64,000 nt of DNA from Papiliotrema nemorosa. Taxonomy: Eukaryota > Basidiomycota > Tremellomycetes > Tremellales > Rhynchogastremaceae. Position numbers and translations under genes: made by a program. The first letter of the stretch is position 1. Each line of letters begins with the position of its first letter. Of this stretch, positions 44,337 through 56,120 are shown piece after piece. Below the pieces are notes generated by a model. The model worked only from the letters and a program-made list of their open reading frames with translations, had not been told where the DNA came from and made no database searches. Where the stretch lies: NCBI GenBank assembly GCA_032158125.1, contig JASKOT010000002.1, positions 62,001-126,000 on the forward strand. The letters run 5' to 3'.

Positions 44337-46433
44337 CTAGCACGTCTTCCACATCTTCACACTGTCAATAGCGAAACCCCTCTCCTTTGGATCCTTTGAC
44401 CAGGCATTCCACCATCTATCCTTGGCATTCCAGAAATCGCTCATGGCCGTGCCAGAATTGTCCAACCATGGTTTTCCTCCTTCTCCATCAGGGAACCAAC
44501 CGTCTATCGACCCAACAGCAAGGTTGAGCACCAGGTAGAAGGCTACAATGTCAGCAAAATCCATGATAGCCATGACATGATGGGACTCACGCTGGTCGAA
44601 TGGAGCGACGTTTTCGGCAGAGTTGATCCATGGGTTGGTGAGTTTGATGACATCCCCCGTGGTCGAGTTTGTGATTGTTCCAGGGAATCTACCCTTTGAC
44701 CAGAATGATTCTTTGCCAAATCGAAGGGAAATCACTTGGGAGACTTTCGAGTCGATATCTGAGCGGTCAGCAGTGATAGGGACTGCACGCTGGGGAGAGC
44801 TTACAGGTCCAGAGGTAGTCTTCGTTCCATTCCAGGCCGTACGTGTGCCATTTCTGGTTGTAGTACGTTCTCCTCTGTTCTCTGTATCCCCAGGTCATGT
44901 ACAGTCTATCGAGATCTGTTGTCGGGCCTATCTATCAGCTCTACCTCCAACTGGGACAACTTTGATAACTCACCCCAGTGAAGATCCGACTGAGCATAGT
45001 CTACACCTCGGTTAGGATATGTATTGTTGTTGCCCCGTCCTGTAAGAATGTCGATCTGTCCCGATCTAGGCCAAGCACCGTACGTCTCGTTGACCGGCAA
45101 CATGGTGATACTGGGCCATAACCAATCACCGGTCGGGAACTTGGCCCTGACCTCGACTTTACCGTACTTGAGGGTAACAGTGTTTTTAGTGATCAATCGA
45201 GCAGACATGACGGGATTGATAACTGTCAATTTGGAAGAATTGGACACTGCCACGCATTGCGAGACGTTTGTCGAAGTGCACGTCCCATCGGTGGTGAGGT
45301 TAAGAGTGTACCCGTTGGAAATGGCCTCTTCACCCAAGTGATCCGAAGTAAGAGTAGGTACAAGGTAAAGAATCCCATTGTCGACGAAAGAGTTGTTGTC
45401 GGATGCAGTAGTCCATTGGAATGAACCTGTTCCATAACCGTCCAGTCGGACTTCACGTTGCCAAGTGTTGGTGTCTAGCGTGTTGAAGTCGTCATCGAGA
45501 ACCGAGCAAATCTTGCCCAGATTGGGTACAGACCGATATCCATCGTAACACACTGTCCGTCAGCGATGCCTTGACTGCGCAAAGGTGATACTAACAAAAG
45601 GCACAGAGTCCGATTCCAATGATAATGCTGCTGATGGTGATCCACCTGGCCCATCGTTGCGCCGGGTCCTTCTTCTCCAACCAAGGTTTGTAAATCTCTC
45701 CCTTCAACCTTGTACTCTCAAACGGTTTCCTCTTCAGCTGGTTCCCCAGCCCTTTTGCATCTTTACTGTCCCTCACTTTGGGCTTAGGTCGACCTTGTTG
45801 CGCACGTTGAGATCTACGCTGCATGATTGCGCTCTTGATACCCGAGCCTGAAGTGCGCTTTGGGTCATTCTCTGTCGCCCCATAACTTTGCGTAGAAGTC
45901 GCCAGAGACACTCGCCGATGCGTCAGAGTGGTAGGGCTGGGCATATCGTGCGAAGATGCAAAGGGAGCAGCGAAAGAAGGTCGAGCGTTGAACGTAGCGG
46001 TACTGGGTTGTTCGGGAGTGTTGGGAATGGAGTTGACTTGGATCTTGGGCGGAGGAGCGGTTGAATCGAAAGGTGCTGCAGAACCATCTGCCGCAGAGAC
46101 GGTCACCATTGGTGATTCGAGGGATGAAGGTCCCGGTGAGACTGCCAATGAGGTACTGGACCTGAATGGATCTTCCACATTCTCAGTAGTAGGGGTATTG
46201 CCGTTGGAGTAGCTTCCCAATAGAGCAGAAGAAGAGTTTACCGTCTCCAGGTTGGGCCGCTGTGGCTTTGGAACGTGTAAGCCGGTCGTTGGTTGATCAG
46301 GGATAATGCTAGATGGGATAGAGGTAGGAGAGGCGGGTTCGGAGCTGATGGAGAAATCAGAAGAGGTGGGTCGGTGTTCTTGTGCTGGGCTGGAAGGCCG
46401 TCGTGGGGCGGTAGGGGAATCGGCCACGCCCAT
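44337..46433 (-). CDS. GH16-fold type II membrane glucan protein with altered catalytic site
   Basis: Kre6/Skn1-like topology: about 260 residues of cytosolic Ser/Pro/Thr-rich N-terminus (start 46433, MGVADSPTAP), one TM segment (RWITISSIIIGIGLCAFC), then a luminal/extracellular GH16 jelly roll with FNTLDTNTWQREVRLDGYG, YGKVEVRAKFPTGDWLWPSI, GAWPRSGQIDIL, WHTYGLEWNEDYLWT, FYLVLNLAVGSIDGWFPDGE and DSVKMWKTC at the end. The position of the catalytic ExDxxE motif reads QIDILT (45041-45058), so both acids are missing. Sequence around it is closest to beta-glucan-binding proteins of the GH16 clan. A 60-nt 5'-UTR intron is likely at 46469-46528. Role in beta-glucan assembly or binding is inferred. 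Confidence 0.83.
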
Positions 46434-47611
46434 TGTAGAGGTGGTGCGTTTGGGCCGGAGCAAAGGGACTGCCAATGTCAGCTTGCTTCCAGACTTCTAA
46501 GTGCCCTCACGATGAAAGATCAACGCACCTGTTCAGTCTAGGAAAGAAAACCTACTATGCAGACAGCAAGCTCGAAGTCGGCCGTCAGCAGCTTTGCGAG
46601 GAGCGGAAACCAGTCGTGCCAGAGTGTCACGACAAGGCACGACAACAAACAAATGTCGACCGCTCGAGTTCGTTTCAAGACGGGTCTTCGTTGAGCCTGT
46701 AGTTGAGTGGATACTGGATGAGTAAAAGAGCAGGATCTGTCGGGCAGAGATGAGATAGAATGTCAAAGTGGATCTTTAGGAGTACAGTTGTAGATTTATG
46801 ACGAGACCTCTCCTATAGGTCCATCCATGATCTGCGCCAGACTTTGTCTGACGGCTACTATCGATGGAGTATACCGTAAGCGCTTAACTCTTTCCGGCTT
46901 GAGAGACTAAGTGGGATAAGGGTTTCCCGGGGGCTGTCACCCGCATGAGCTGCCATCCTATTCATAATCACTTTCAGGTTAAGAGGGGTTGTAACCGCGG
47001 ACGACGTCGACACCTGTGGCTGTCGCACCTGCTCGGTCTTTGAGATAGGGCCAGATATTGCAGGACTAAACCGGTAAGGCAAAGATGCTTGGGTCCGGTC
47101 GTGAGGGCCAGAGGAGGGCCAGGCAGAAAAGTGAGATGAACAGAAGGTTGGACTTGGTAGGGTGTTTTGACTCACCTCTTTAGAGTATTTTTACCTTTTC
47201 CGTCGATCAGAAGAACACAACACAAAGAACAGTGGCGTTTCCTGACGAATATATCATCACCATTGGGCTCTCCTCACCCTCCTTGGCATCGCATGCATGT
47301 CACCAAGTGGCTGGTCTACGTCCATAAGCTTGCTACCTGACAGCTCATTTGCAAGGTACACAAGCGTCCAGAACATGTCTTGAACGAACGTCGATCATCT
47401 GTCAAGCCACCGATCGCAGGCGTTTTCGGCGATCATAAGGGTTTTGTGCTCCTCAAGTATATCGCATGTGATTGGGGTGGCATTTCTCATTGCATTCGTG
47501 CATGTCTTCAGTATCAGTTCTTGCTCTCAAGAACGGCGTGACAGATGCCCTCTACCAACTTGACTCTCGCTGCTTCCGCTTGTATGCACACATTCGCCGA
47601 CAGACGACATT
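46434..47611. other. Intergenic between GH16-like gene and BAP31-like gene
   Basis: About 1.2 kb upstream of the GH16-like gene and downstream of the BAP31-like gene. It includes the probable leader and 5'-UTR intron (46469-46528) of the former. ORFs up to 105 codons on the minus strand (46858-47175) show no motif. Nothing else is supportable. Confidence 0.5.
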
Positions 47612-48874
47612 CTAATCGGCCTTCTTGTTCGAGATGGACCCAGTCTACTGGTCAGCGTGACCTTGACGTGCAAGGGGTACTCTACGTACAGCTTTGTTGT
47701 GCTCATCAGCCAATCGGTTGTACTCTGCATTTTGCTGCGAGGCTTGCTTCTTGAGCGTGTCTACCACATCAGCCATGTCCTCCGCATTGGGTCGTAATCA
47801 AAAGGAACTCACCAAAATCTCGACCTTGCGACTCGGAGGCCGACAGTTGAGTCTCCAGTTCCCGGATTCGCTTTCTCAGCTCTTCGCTCTCACCGGTCGC
47901 TCCACTCTGCTTGGCAACCTTGGCCTGAAGGGTGGTGTAGTTCTCTTGAACGTGGATAAAGTCGAGCACGATGTAGAAGACTCGCGAGAGGATGAGCGAA
48001 AGGAAAAGGGTAGCTCCGGTCAGGTATACTGGGTTGTTAATCGTGTCTTTAGCTACGGGAAAGAGCTCTCACAGTTTCGTTGAGCGTAGAACCGTCGAGC
48101 GGCACTGGATGATCAGCTGATGCGCAGCCGCCAGGGACAGCTCCCGTCAGCTCACTAGTTGGTCTCGGTTCGGACGTCCGCCATCTCCTGCTTGCTCTTG
48201 GCAGCGGCTCCTAAGGGTTTTCAGCGTTGCGTCGAGGTATGAATTCAGAGCACCTACCCTCTTGAGCGATTCGGACCATTCGTTGAAGGGCGTCAATGAA
48301 CAGCACCGCCACGAATCTTCGAGTTAGCTTGGAACAGACCATGCAATCCATGTGTCTCACATGAACGTGATCTTGAGCTGCACGCAGTCAGCTGCCATTC
48401 GGAGCGTAGAATCTTAGGGTAGCTTACAGCGTATTGCACTTTGGCAATCTTGACTCATCAGCGGAAGCTCAAAGATCACGTTGACACCAAGTAACATACA
48501 ACGGGGTTCTCGCTCAAGAAGTGGAACAATCTGCTTGTCAGTTTGATTGTCACAAAGACTTTCCAGCTCACTTTTTCCTCAATGTGAAAGGCATAGGGAG
48601 GACAATGGTGATGAAGAGCGCGAGCTCAGACATGAGGAGCCCGAAACAGACTGCAATGGGGAGATGCATGAGCGATAGTGTTCCTTTTGGCGTTTTGTGC
48701 ACGGCGAGGTTTGAGGGTGAAGGTGAGATAGATTTGCAAACATACGAGAGTAGTAGAGCTGCGAGTCAGCGTTCTGCGGGGTTGAAGTGTGATGGAGAGG
48801 CGAGTAACGGGGCAAGTGACGTGGATTTTGAAGTGGATAGAGGTAGGGCAAAGATGATCACAACTGACAGTCAT
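47612..48874 (-). CDS. BAP31/Yet-family endoplasmic reticulum membrane protein
   Basis: Three-TM ER chaperone/sorting protein of the B-cell-receptor-associated protein 31 family (yeast Yet1-3). Exon 1 is only ATGACT (MT); splicing gives MTLYYSLCFGLL, then MSELALFITIVLPMPFTLRK (TM1). Later exons give the RMVRIAQEG segment, FYAQRNLYLTGATLFLSLIL and SRVFYIVLDFIHVQENY (TM3). A coiled coil follows (SEELRKRIRELETQLSASES; TLKKQASQQNAEYNRLADEH). With the GTAG acceptor at the last intron the end is SISNKKAD, a KKXX dilysine ER-retrieval signal as in human BAP31 (KKEE). Many tiny exons; boundaries of those at 48200-48520 are approximate. It is divergent to the CID-domain gene. Confidence 0.8.
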
Positions 48875-49245
48875 GTTTTCTGTTCCTTCCTGAGAATCTA
48901 GAGTGTAGCTATAGGCTGTTCGATTTGTGTTCTGGTCCTTCAAGGCCGTCGAGATGCAGTGAAAGGTATAGATATAGATGGGTCGTTGAGAATGGGGGTG
49001 ACTGGCTGTCCTCTGGAAGTACAACGATGCTCTCGCGACGTCATCCAAAGATACGAAAAAAGTGCCACACTCATCCATATCTCCGCGTAACCCCGCTGAC
49101 CCAGCGGCTGCGTTGCCTCTGGGATGTTTTGCGATTGCTGACCCGTGTCCCCTCTGCTATACACCATCTTCTCTCTTACCGCTTCGGCCTTGCTCTCGCG
49201 CGGATCAAGTAGCTTGCTCCCCCGTGAAGAGCAACACGACCAGAC
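48875..49245. other. Divergent promoter, BAP31-like / CID factor
   Basis: 371 bp separating divergent start codons. No specific element recognised. Confidence 0.5.
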
Positions 49246-52200
49246 ATGTCGCAGGTCGAGGTGAGTACTTTTCGCCTCACACCTGTCCATTTTTCACCGT
49301 CCCTTTCTTCCTCCTTGCCTCCCCACCCTGGAGACATCTTCTGACTCTTTATAGGAGTTTCTCAAGCTGCTCGACTCGACTATTCGCGCACCCCGACTCT
49401 CAGGCTCAAAAGTGACTCAACTATCAAACCTCTCCAAGACCATATCAAGCGAAAAGGAGACCACCAAGATCATCTCTTCCTTTCTCAAGCTAAACAACTC
49501 ACTCGATCATGGGACTCAAGCTCGAATCTCTTCGCTTTACGCATTCGACGCGATTGCAAGGGCGAACAAGGGGGTGAAGGGTCAAGAAGGATTGATGATG
49601 AAGATGGAGGGGGTGGTGGATAGCTGGATTGGCGGGTTGGTGGATGATGGTAAAGGAGGAGTCTTTGACTCTGGCAAGGTGAGTTGGTTCTTCGCTGTAA
49701 GGACTGACGGGTAGGAGAAAGCACGCAAGATCGTGGATATATGGAAGAAGGGCTCGACATTCCCACCGGCATGTCTGGAACGCTTGATCAAGAGGCTGGA
49801 GGCCTCGACCACCCCTCCAATCAGCACGACACCCCCTATGCCGCCCATTTCACCTGCACTGCCACCCCTGGAAACGAACAAGTGGGCTAAACTAGATCAA
49901 GGTAAATTGCTGTTTCTGTTTGACTTTGAAATCTCTTTCCTTTTTACACGTATCGACGAGCGGACAAGCAAGATCATCAAGCACACGCGGCAGCCCTCGA
50001 CGTTGCTCGACAACCCTGCTACTGACCTTAGATATTGGAGTGGTATTATTCGACAATGGGATCTACATCTATTATATACCTCTTGCCTTCAAATCATCCT
50101 ACCCAATCGACCAAAATCTTGGCATGCATCCATTACGCGGGATATTTCGTCGCATCTTTTCGGCGAGTAATAGAAAACTGCCGATACCCAGAAATGTCGT
50201 ATTGTGATCATATCCCGAGACAGCAGCACGCGAAGGAGCCACAGAGCGAGAGATCAGAGTAGTGGTCCGATCAGGCATGCCGTCCGGACGATAGCGCTTT
50301 CACGCGTCATCTTGGAAGGTCGTGTCTCGGAGGCCCATGTGTTACAAGGGGATCAGGAGGCAACATCAAGGTTCGAGGCTGTTGCTGCGCTGCTGTTTCG
50401 GGTGATCAATCTACTCTGCTGTCGATACGTGTACCCTTTCCCCCTCGTTTCTTCCTTTCTGCTTCTCTCTGTCCGAGTGTGAAATGAACTGAGACCATAT
50501 TCTTCCTGCATACCCGCCGCCCACGACCGCTACGCACGAATCACCATATTCCCATTCACCGATGATCTACTTTGCTCGACGCCCATCTACAATTTCCAGG
50601 CACAACATCCACCCCTCCGGTCGCGGCTGGATCATTACCGCCGGAAATTCAAGCATTACTCGGTATTCAGGCTCAGGCAGCTCAAAATGCGGCGTAAGTT
50701 TAAGTGTGGATCAAGTCCTACTCGGAGCTGATTCTCGCAGCAACGGGCAATCGTCAGCGACCACCGCGCCGGGAGGAGTAGACATCGCCTCTATTTTGGC
50801 TGGCATCAAGCCTGCTACCCCGACTATACCAGACCCCGGGCAAGGGTCTGCCACATCTCTTGCCTCGGTGCCAGCTCTCAACGCGGGATCCGTACCGATA
50901 GTTCCTGCACTACCGTCTTTCAATCCAGCTCAACTGGCAGCACTAGCGAACCTCGCCAAGATACAAGCTCCGACTGGCAGTGCGCCTTTTGCCGTTCAGA
51001 GTCCGCCTCAACACGCCGCACCCTTCTCTCCGCTTCACATGGGATCCACCGGACAAGCTGGTCCGTCGATATCAGGTGGATCAGGTGGACCTAGCGGTTT
51101 TGCGGTGCCGATGGGTGGGTTTGCAACGCAACAAGGGGGACCATCGAATTACGATCGCCCGCCTCCCCCACGCGGCAATGGGCCAGATCATTACGGATCG
51201 GGGGGCTATGGAGGGAATACAGGAGGATATGGACTTCCTGGTGGGCCTCCCGGACCGCCGCGTAGAGGAAGTCGAGATGGCGATGTCAGGGGCTACAATC
51301 AAGACAGGTACGGACATCCCGATCGACAAAACTCGTTCGGCAACGCGAGCGGAAGTGGCGGTCATGGTGGTGCGTATCAAAGGAATAGATCTCGATCACC
51401 GCCCCGACGACAATGGGGCGAGTCCGATAGGGCCGAACCGATGGGTGGATGGAGGAATGACCGTCCTCCTCAATCGGATCCCGGGGGATCAGACGTGAAC
51501 CGCGGAAATCAGTGGAATGACGGTGATCGGGGTGAGAGGGGTAGAGGCAGAGGTCGAGGTGGGGGTGGGGGAAGAGGTCGAGGGATCGGTAGAGATGCGC
51601 CTCCAGGACGCGACTTTGGGTCAGACAGACCAAGGGGGGATCAAGGATGGGGACACGCTCGAGGCGGTTCCAGGGAGTTTAACAGTCAGCCAAATAACCA
51701 CTTTCCACCGGCACATGGAGCGGGAGTTGGCACAGGGTCTCAGCAGCGGCAGAATCCTTCTCAACCTTTTTCAACGGGTCCGGTGGGCGATACGGCCATG
51801 TCGGCGCAATCGACAGGTAGGAGAGCGCCGCTTTCCCTTCAACCTGGTAAAGACGAGTTTGGGCGGGATCTACCTGCTGATCGAGATGAGGGTAAAACCG
51901 ATTTCGAAGACGGAGAAGAAGATATGGCTCTCGACAATTCGGATGACGAGGCTGCGCCATCCGGCAAAGCTTCCGCACCCACAGCTTCGATCGCCCCAAC
52001 TTTCGGGACGAGTACACCTGGCTCCTCATTGCCCGCTCCACCATCTCAAACTCCGTTCAACCCGCCTAATCAGAACACGATACCACACAATGCCAATGCC
52101 AATGCCAAGAATGGAGGATACACACCTATGGGAAATCAACAGACACAACGCCAACGACAGACTCTGGAAACGTTTGATCGGTCAACATTTGACGGTATGA

Positions 52201-52475
52201 ACCCCGCTTCGTGGGCATCTCTAGGGGAGGCGTTTGAGGCTAGTATGGGTAGACAACCGGATCAAATGGAGTTGATGCAGTTTTTGGCCATGGGCATGGT
52301 GGGTAACCAGAGCTTTGTGAGTGGAGGCGGCGGTAATGGGGGTGGACATATGATGGGTGGTGGAGGAGGAGGCAATGGAGCCATGGGTGGCATGGGTGGT
52401 ATGGGCGGAGGCATGGGCGGGATGGCAGGTGGTATGGGAGGAATGAACGGTAAGGGGGATACAGGAGGGTGGTAG
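49246..52475 (+). CDS. CID-domain RNA-processing factor (Nrd1/Seb1/SCAF-like)
   Basis: Nuclear factor binding the RNA polymerase II C-terminal domain. Exon 1 is MSQVE; the CID then reads EFLKLLDSTIRAPRLSGSKV, TQLSNLSKTISSEKETTKII, ARISSLYAFDAIARANKG and, after an intron, KARKIVDIWKKGSTFPPACL. The exon ends KWAKLDQ plus one base; a 698-nt intron (49902-50599) joins in phase to GTTSTPPVAAGSLPPEIQAL, then QALLGIQAQAAQNAA|NGQSSA. The C-terminal 550 residues are Pro/Gly-rich with RS and RGG segments (NRSRSPPRRQW; RGRGRGRGGGGGRGRGIGR), an acidic patch (GEEDMALDNSDDE), and a terminal Gly-Gly-Met repeat. No RRM is recognised, unlike Nrd1 and Seb1. Confidence 0.75.
49902..50599 (+). other. Unusually long (698 nt) intron of the CID-domain gene
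   Basis: The donor GTAAAT follows exon ...GATCAAG and the acceptor TTTCCAG precedes GCACAACATCC. Both flanking frames are open only on their outer sides and the junction restores a continuous protein (LDQ|GTTSTPP). Nearly all other introns in the window are 34-120 nt. Inside are a pyrimidine-rich tract at about 50435-50475 and an ACGCGT at about 50306; no snoRNA boxes are clearly present. Confidence 0.6.
52320..52470 (+). repeat. Coding GGN/GGM tandem repeat
   Basis: Tandem GGN-type codon repeats (GGC ATG GGT GGT ATG ...) encode a Gly-Gly-Met low-complexity tail at the C-terminus of the CID factor, preceded by Gly-rich segments. Likely phase-separation or interaction tail (inference); prone to length variation. 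Confidence 0.7.
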
Positions 52476-52904
52476 GCGATGTGGTCAATAGACACCGCTC
52501 GCAAAGTCTGTACCATCACCATGCGATCTTCATGGCATCCAAATTGAGACGTCGAAAACTTCTTCCAAGCCTTGAAAAGTCTACTACTCGACTGGCCGAT
52601 ATACCTGTCGTATCAGTGATTCCGCCTCTCAAGCTTTATCCTAGTGCATGAAAGATTCCATAATCTATGATTTGCGAGAGCGCACCCTGTTCCATCTTGA
52701 CGATGGCAGGGGAATGATACATGATATGATAGTGTCGCCTAGACGCCCTCCCCGCCCCCTCTTAACTCTCACATCCCACAGTGTGCTCACTCCAGCTCCA
52801 CTCGCTCCTCCCGTTGTCTTCTGTAATTGCTCGATGCTGACTCTTCTCTTCATCAACCACGCCGTGCATTGCTACCTGATTGCCGGGTATGACAAACGGA
52901 ACGC
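52476..52904. other. Convergent 3' region, CID factor / ARL1
   Basis: About 430 bp between stop codons. No feature recognised. Confidence 0.55.
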
Positions 52905-53701
52905 CTACTTCTGTATAGTGTTGACCAACCTATTCATAAGCCGCATATCCCAACATACTTAAGACAGTAGCGTCAAACTCACCAATCCAAACCATCTTCC
53001 AGCCCTTCACCCTTGGTAGCACAGCTCCCTCTCACACTCCATTCTCTGCCCTTTTCTCCACCTGCCAAACCGAGCTTATCGCTGACTTCTGCAGGCGACA
53101 ATGCCCCTTGGACATCCTGTTTATTTGCGAACACGAGCACAGGGACAGATTTCAACTCGTCCTCTGATAACATGGTGAGAAGTTCTGAGCGGGATGTGGC
53201 TAGTCGGGAAGTGTCTGAGGAGTCGATGACATAGATGATTGCCTATCATCAGCCTTCAACACCTCAAACGTGCGATATGTATCGGGACGAGTACTCGAGG
53301 TGGGGATTTGGGCGTGGGCATAGACATACTTGAGTGTTGGCATAGTAACACCTCCAATAAGGCCTTATGGACGATTGTCCACCCAAATCCCAGACTTGGA
53401 AATTGATGTTCTTATAAGAAACAGTCTCCACGTTGAACCCGATCGCTATTGTATCAGCTGCACATCGCCCGATAGTAAGGTGATTAGCCTACTCGGTATC
53501 GTCGAGACCACTTCTCCAATCTGACTGTCAATATAGCTCTTATAAAACATAAAACAAAGTAATGCTCACCTGCAAGCGGTATAGAATGGTGGTCTTTCCT
53601 GCCGAGTCCAGACCGACCATTAATATCCTCACTTCTTTGTCTTTACCCCAGAAAGCGAGGGAAGAGAGGGAAGAGTAGATCCGGGATAATGAAAGGCCCA
53701 T
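52905..53701 (-). CDS. ARL1: ADP-ribosylation factor-like GTPase ARL1
   Basis: Trans-Golgi small GTPase that recruits GRIP-domain golgins. The start [18 protein letters not shown] has the Gly2 myristoylation site. G1 is [16 protein letters not shown]; after introns [20 protein letters not shown] gives switch I/interswitch and G3 WDLGGQ, then [14 protein letters not shown] (Arl1-specific), [20 protein letters not shown] (G4) and [14 protein letters not shown] (G5). A last intron in codon Trp joins to LVNTIQK and a stop at 52905, as in Arl1 homologues (DWL.NTL..). Five or six introns. Blocks and order leave little doubt about the Arl1 subfamily. Confidence 0.92.
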
Positions 53702-54299
53702 GGTGATGTCTGAGTGATCGAGCTTGTCCGAAGACTTGATTGCGGTTCAGAGAGGGGAGAAGAAGAGGATAGTCCCGACGATGTCGTAGTGAGAGCTCAC
53801 TCTCGAGGTTTTGCTAAGCACTGTCTAGCTTGGTGGATATGGTGGAGAAGCAAGAGCCGCGTTGTCGAAAGGTTGACCAATTGCCAAGAGATCCTGATCT
53901 TATCTTCCCAAGGACAATGCTGAGGTTTGATCCAAGCGCGAGTCGGTCAGAGGAGAGAAAATCGTGCGTCGACCTAGCGTCCGAGAAGGTGATGTGCCGA
54001 GTGAGACGTCGTGTATGATGCTGACCAAGACAATGGGAATGCACAGATCGACGTGGGGACACTTCTCTCGACCAAGGCGCATGAAACAGTCGGCCGCTAT
54101 TAGCAATACTTTGGACGCGTGTGTTGAGCCGGGGGGCGATTACAAACATGGCACGAGGGGGGATTACGATTTGGGAGAGGAGCATTAGAAACGAGTTTGT
54201 AATCCCCGATTCTGGAGACCCCGCAGAGAAATGTTTTGAAACGGTCCACCTCGAGAGGAATTTTGACAATGGCGTTGAGGACTACAAATCTACCGTATA
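53702..54299. other. Divergent promoter, ARL1 / WKF-domain gene
   Basis: About 600 bp between divergent starts. It holds an ACGCGT at 54115-54120, about 180 bp upstream of the WKF-domain gene; single sites of this kind occur by chance every few kb, so no claim is made. Confidence 0.45.
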
Positions 54300-55706
54300 A
54301 TGACAACTACACAGAGTATGCCCGAAGAGGTCAAACGCTACAAAAAGAGCAAGAAGGACAAGAAGACGAAACCTGTCGAGCAGTCGACCGAACTTCCTCC
54401 GGTTGCCGACACCCCGAAGGAGACCAAGGAAGAGCGACGAGCAAGGAAGGAGGCCAAGAGGGCGGTAAGTTACTCTGGACCTTTCTCAGTTGTACTGGCG
54501 GAAGCTGAATCTTCAGGCAAAAGCCGCTAAGAATGCCTCGTCTGCGGCTGTAGAAGCAGAATTGGCAGAGCCAGAAGCAGAAGCAGGAGCTTCCTCTCCT
54601 TCAGCCAGTGCTACCACACAATCCATGCCCCAAGCCCTTTCTGTGGCCGTGGAGACGGAAGAAGAAAAGAGGATACGAGAAGAGAGGAGGAGGATGAAGT
54701 ACGAGAAGAAGGATAAGAAGCGCAAAGCCGAGGTCGAGGTGGAAGCGGAGAGATTGCAGAGTATAGCGGATGGGCTGACGAGTGAAGAGAGCGAGAGGAA
54801 ACGTCGTAAACGGGAAAAGAAGGAGCAAAAGGAGCGAGAAGCTGCCTCAATACAAGGAGATGGTCCATCTCAGACCGATGTCCAGGCGCAGGAAGTCCTT
54901 GCAGATGTCGAGGAAGGCGCTGTCCAAGTAGGCGAGCCGAGTAAGAAGGAGAAGAAGAAGAGCAAGAAGGACAAGAAGAGGGCGAATGACGATTTGCCAG
55001 CTTATTCACCTTCTATCCCGGTGGACTCGACACAGCCTCCATTAGAGTCTACTCCACCAGCAGTCCCAGCGACAGACGATGGGAACGATGGTCCAGTGGC
55101 AGAAGGAGTATACGCCGATCCCTCTTTATCCGATACCGCAAAGAAAGGTGAGTGATTCTCACACCGGGTCCCATCCAGAATCATCGAAGCACAGATACGG
55201 CCGAGCTAATCCCAGCCATTGGGTACTGCCAACAATACGCCAAGTCTCATGGACCGGACGCTGATCCGGATTCCAAGTGGAAGTTCAACAAGGCCAAACA
55301 GATTTGGCTTGTTCGACATCTATGGGATGACACAGAGGTACCTGATGAATATGTCGATGTTATCGTGGCGTATCTCAAGACTGTCCAAGGGGGCGGTAGA
55401 GCTGTGCGTATTATGCTTTTCCGCCACGCGCAAAGGGCTAAAAGATAGGGATTGATCGATACAGCCAAAAAGCAGCGAGATGCCGTTGTTCCTGTTGCTG
55501 AAGCGGAGCCACAGCAGGATAATGCAGTAACGGCAGGACCATCGACAGAGACCACTGGGGAAACAACTGAGGGCACCGCACCTGGGCAACCGGACATCAA
55601 GGAGGACGAAGAGGAGAAGGCCAAACGGGAGAAAGAGGTCAAGAGGAAGGTTGAGGTGGCCAAGTCTAGAGCTATCAAGCTGCTCAAGGCGATGGGAGCA
55701 CGATGA
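54300..55706 (+). CDS. WKF-domain lysine-rich (probably nucleolar) protein
   Basis: Highly charged protein: MTTTQSMPEEVKRYKKSKKD, repeated Lys/Arg/Glu segments (EEKRIREERRRMKYEKKDKK; SERKRRKREKKEQKEREA; SKKEKKKSKKDKKRAND) and an Ala/Glu/Pro linker. After an intron comes the only folded-looking part, AIGYCQQYAKSHGPDADPDS followed by KWKFNKAKQIWLVRHLWDD and VPDEYVDVIVAYLKTVQGGG, which fits the WKF domain (Pfam, human C7orf50). The last exon is again acidic then basic, ending KSRAIKLLKAMGAR. The human homologue is nucleolar; a ribosome-biogenesis role here is inference. Three introns. Confidence 0.75.
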
Positions 55707-56120
55707 GCCGGATTATCAAGACAGGGTGGCTTGGTCGGTTTAAGGGCGTGGAAGAGCTCTGCCGCTTGCACTGCTCGTGATGCATCGGCACATGCGGGTC
55801 GAAGATTCCTTTCACTAGATGCATTTTGTGCAGGGAAATCCGCATACTCCATCTTTGAGCTTGATCACGGATCACGCTTACAGATCCGTCGACAGAAAGG
55901 CCAATTACAATGTCTCGGACAAAAAGGCTACAAGCTACCGAAAAGCTAGATAGAGATAGGGGGAACAGAAGATTAGAGAGAACAGATAGAAAAGATGGTC
56001 GAAACGCCGTTCGACTGGATATACCCTAGTATCGGATATCCAACAGTTTGAGGGGCATGACAACAAATTTCAAGCTCAGTACCAAACCAGTATCACAGTA
56101 CAATCCTTGTGGGTGGGTCA
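55707..56120. other. Convergent 3' region, WKF gene / GH71
   Basis: About 410 bp between stop codons. No feature recognised. Confidence 0.55.

Noticed and set aside
46858..47175. 105-codon minus-strand ORF upstream of the GH16-like gene
   Set aside because: No conserved block or signal; more likely untranslated leader or intergenic DNA.
50204..50482. 93-codon ORF inside the long intron of the CID gene as a nested gene
   Set aside because: No motif, and it ends in a pyrimidine-rich, hydrophobic-looking stretch typical of non-coding frames; kept only as part of the intron.
54115..54120. Single ACGCGT upstream of the WKF-domain gene as an S-phase element
   Set aside because: A lone site 180 bp away at chance frequency, next to a gene with no replication role.
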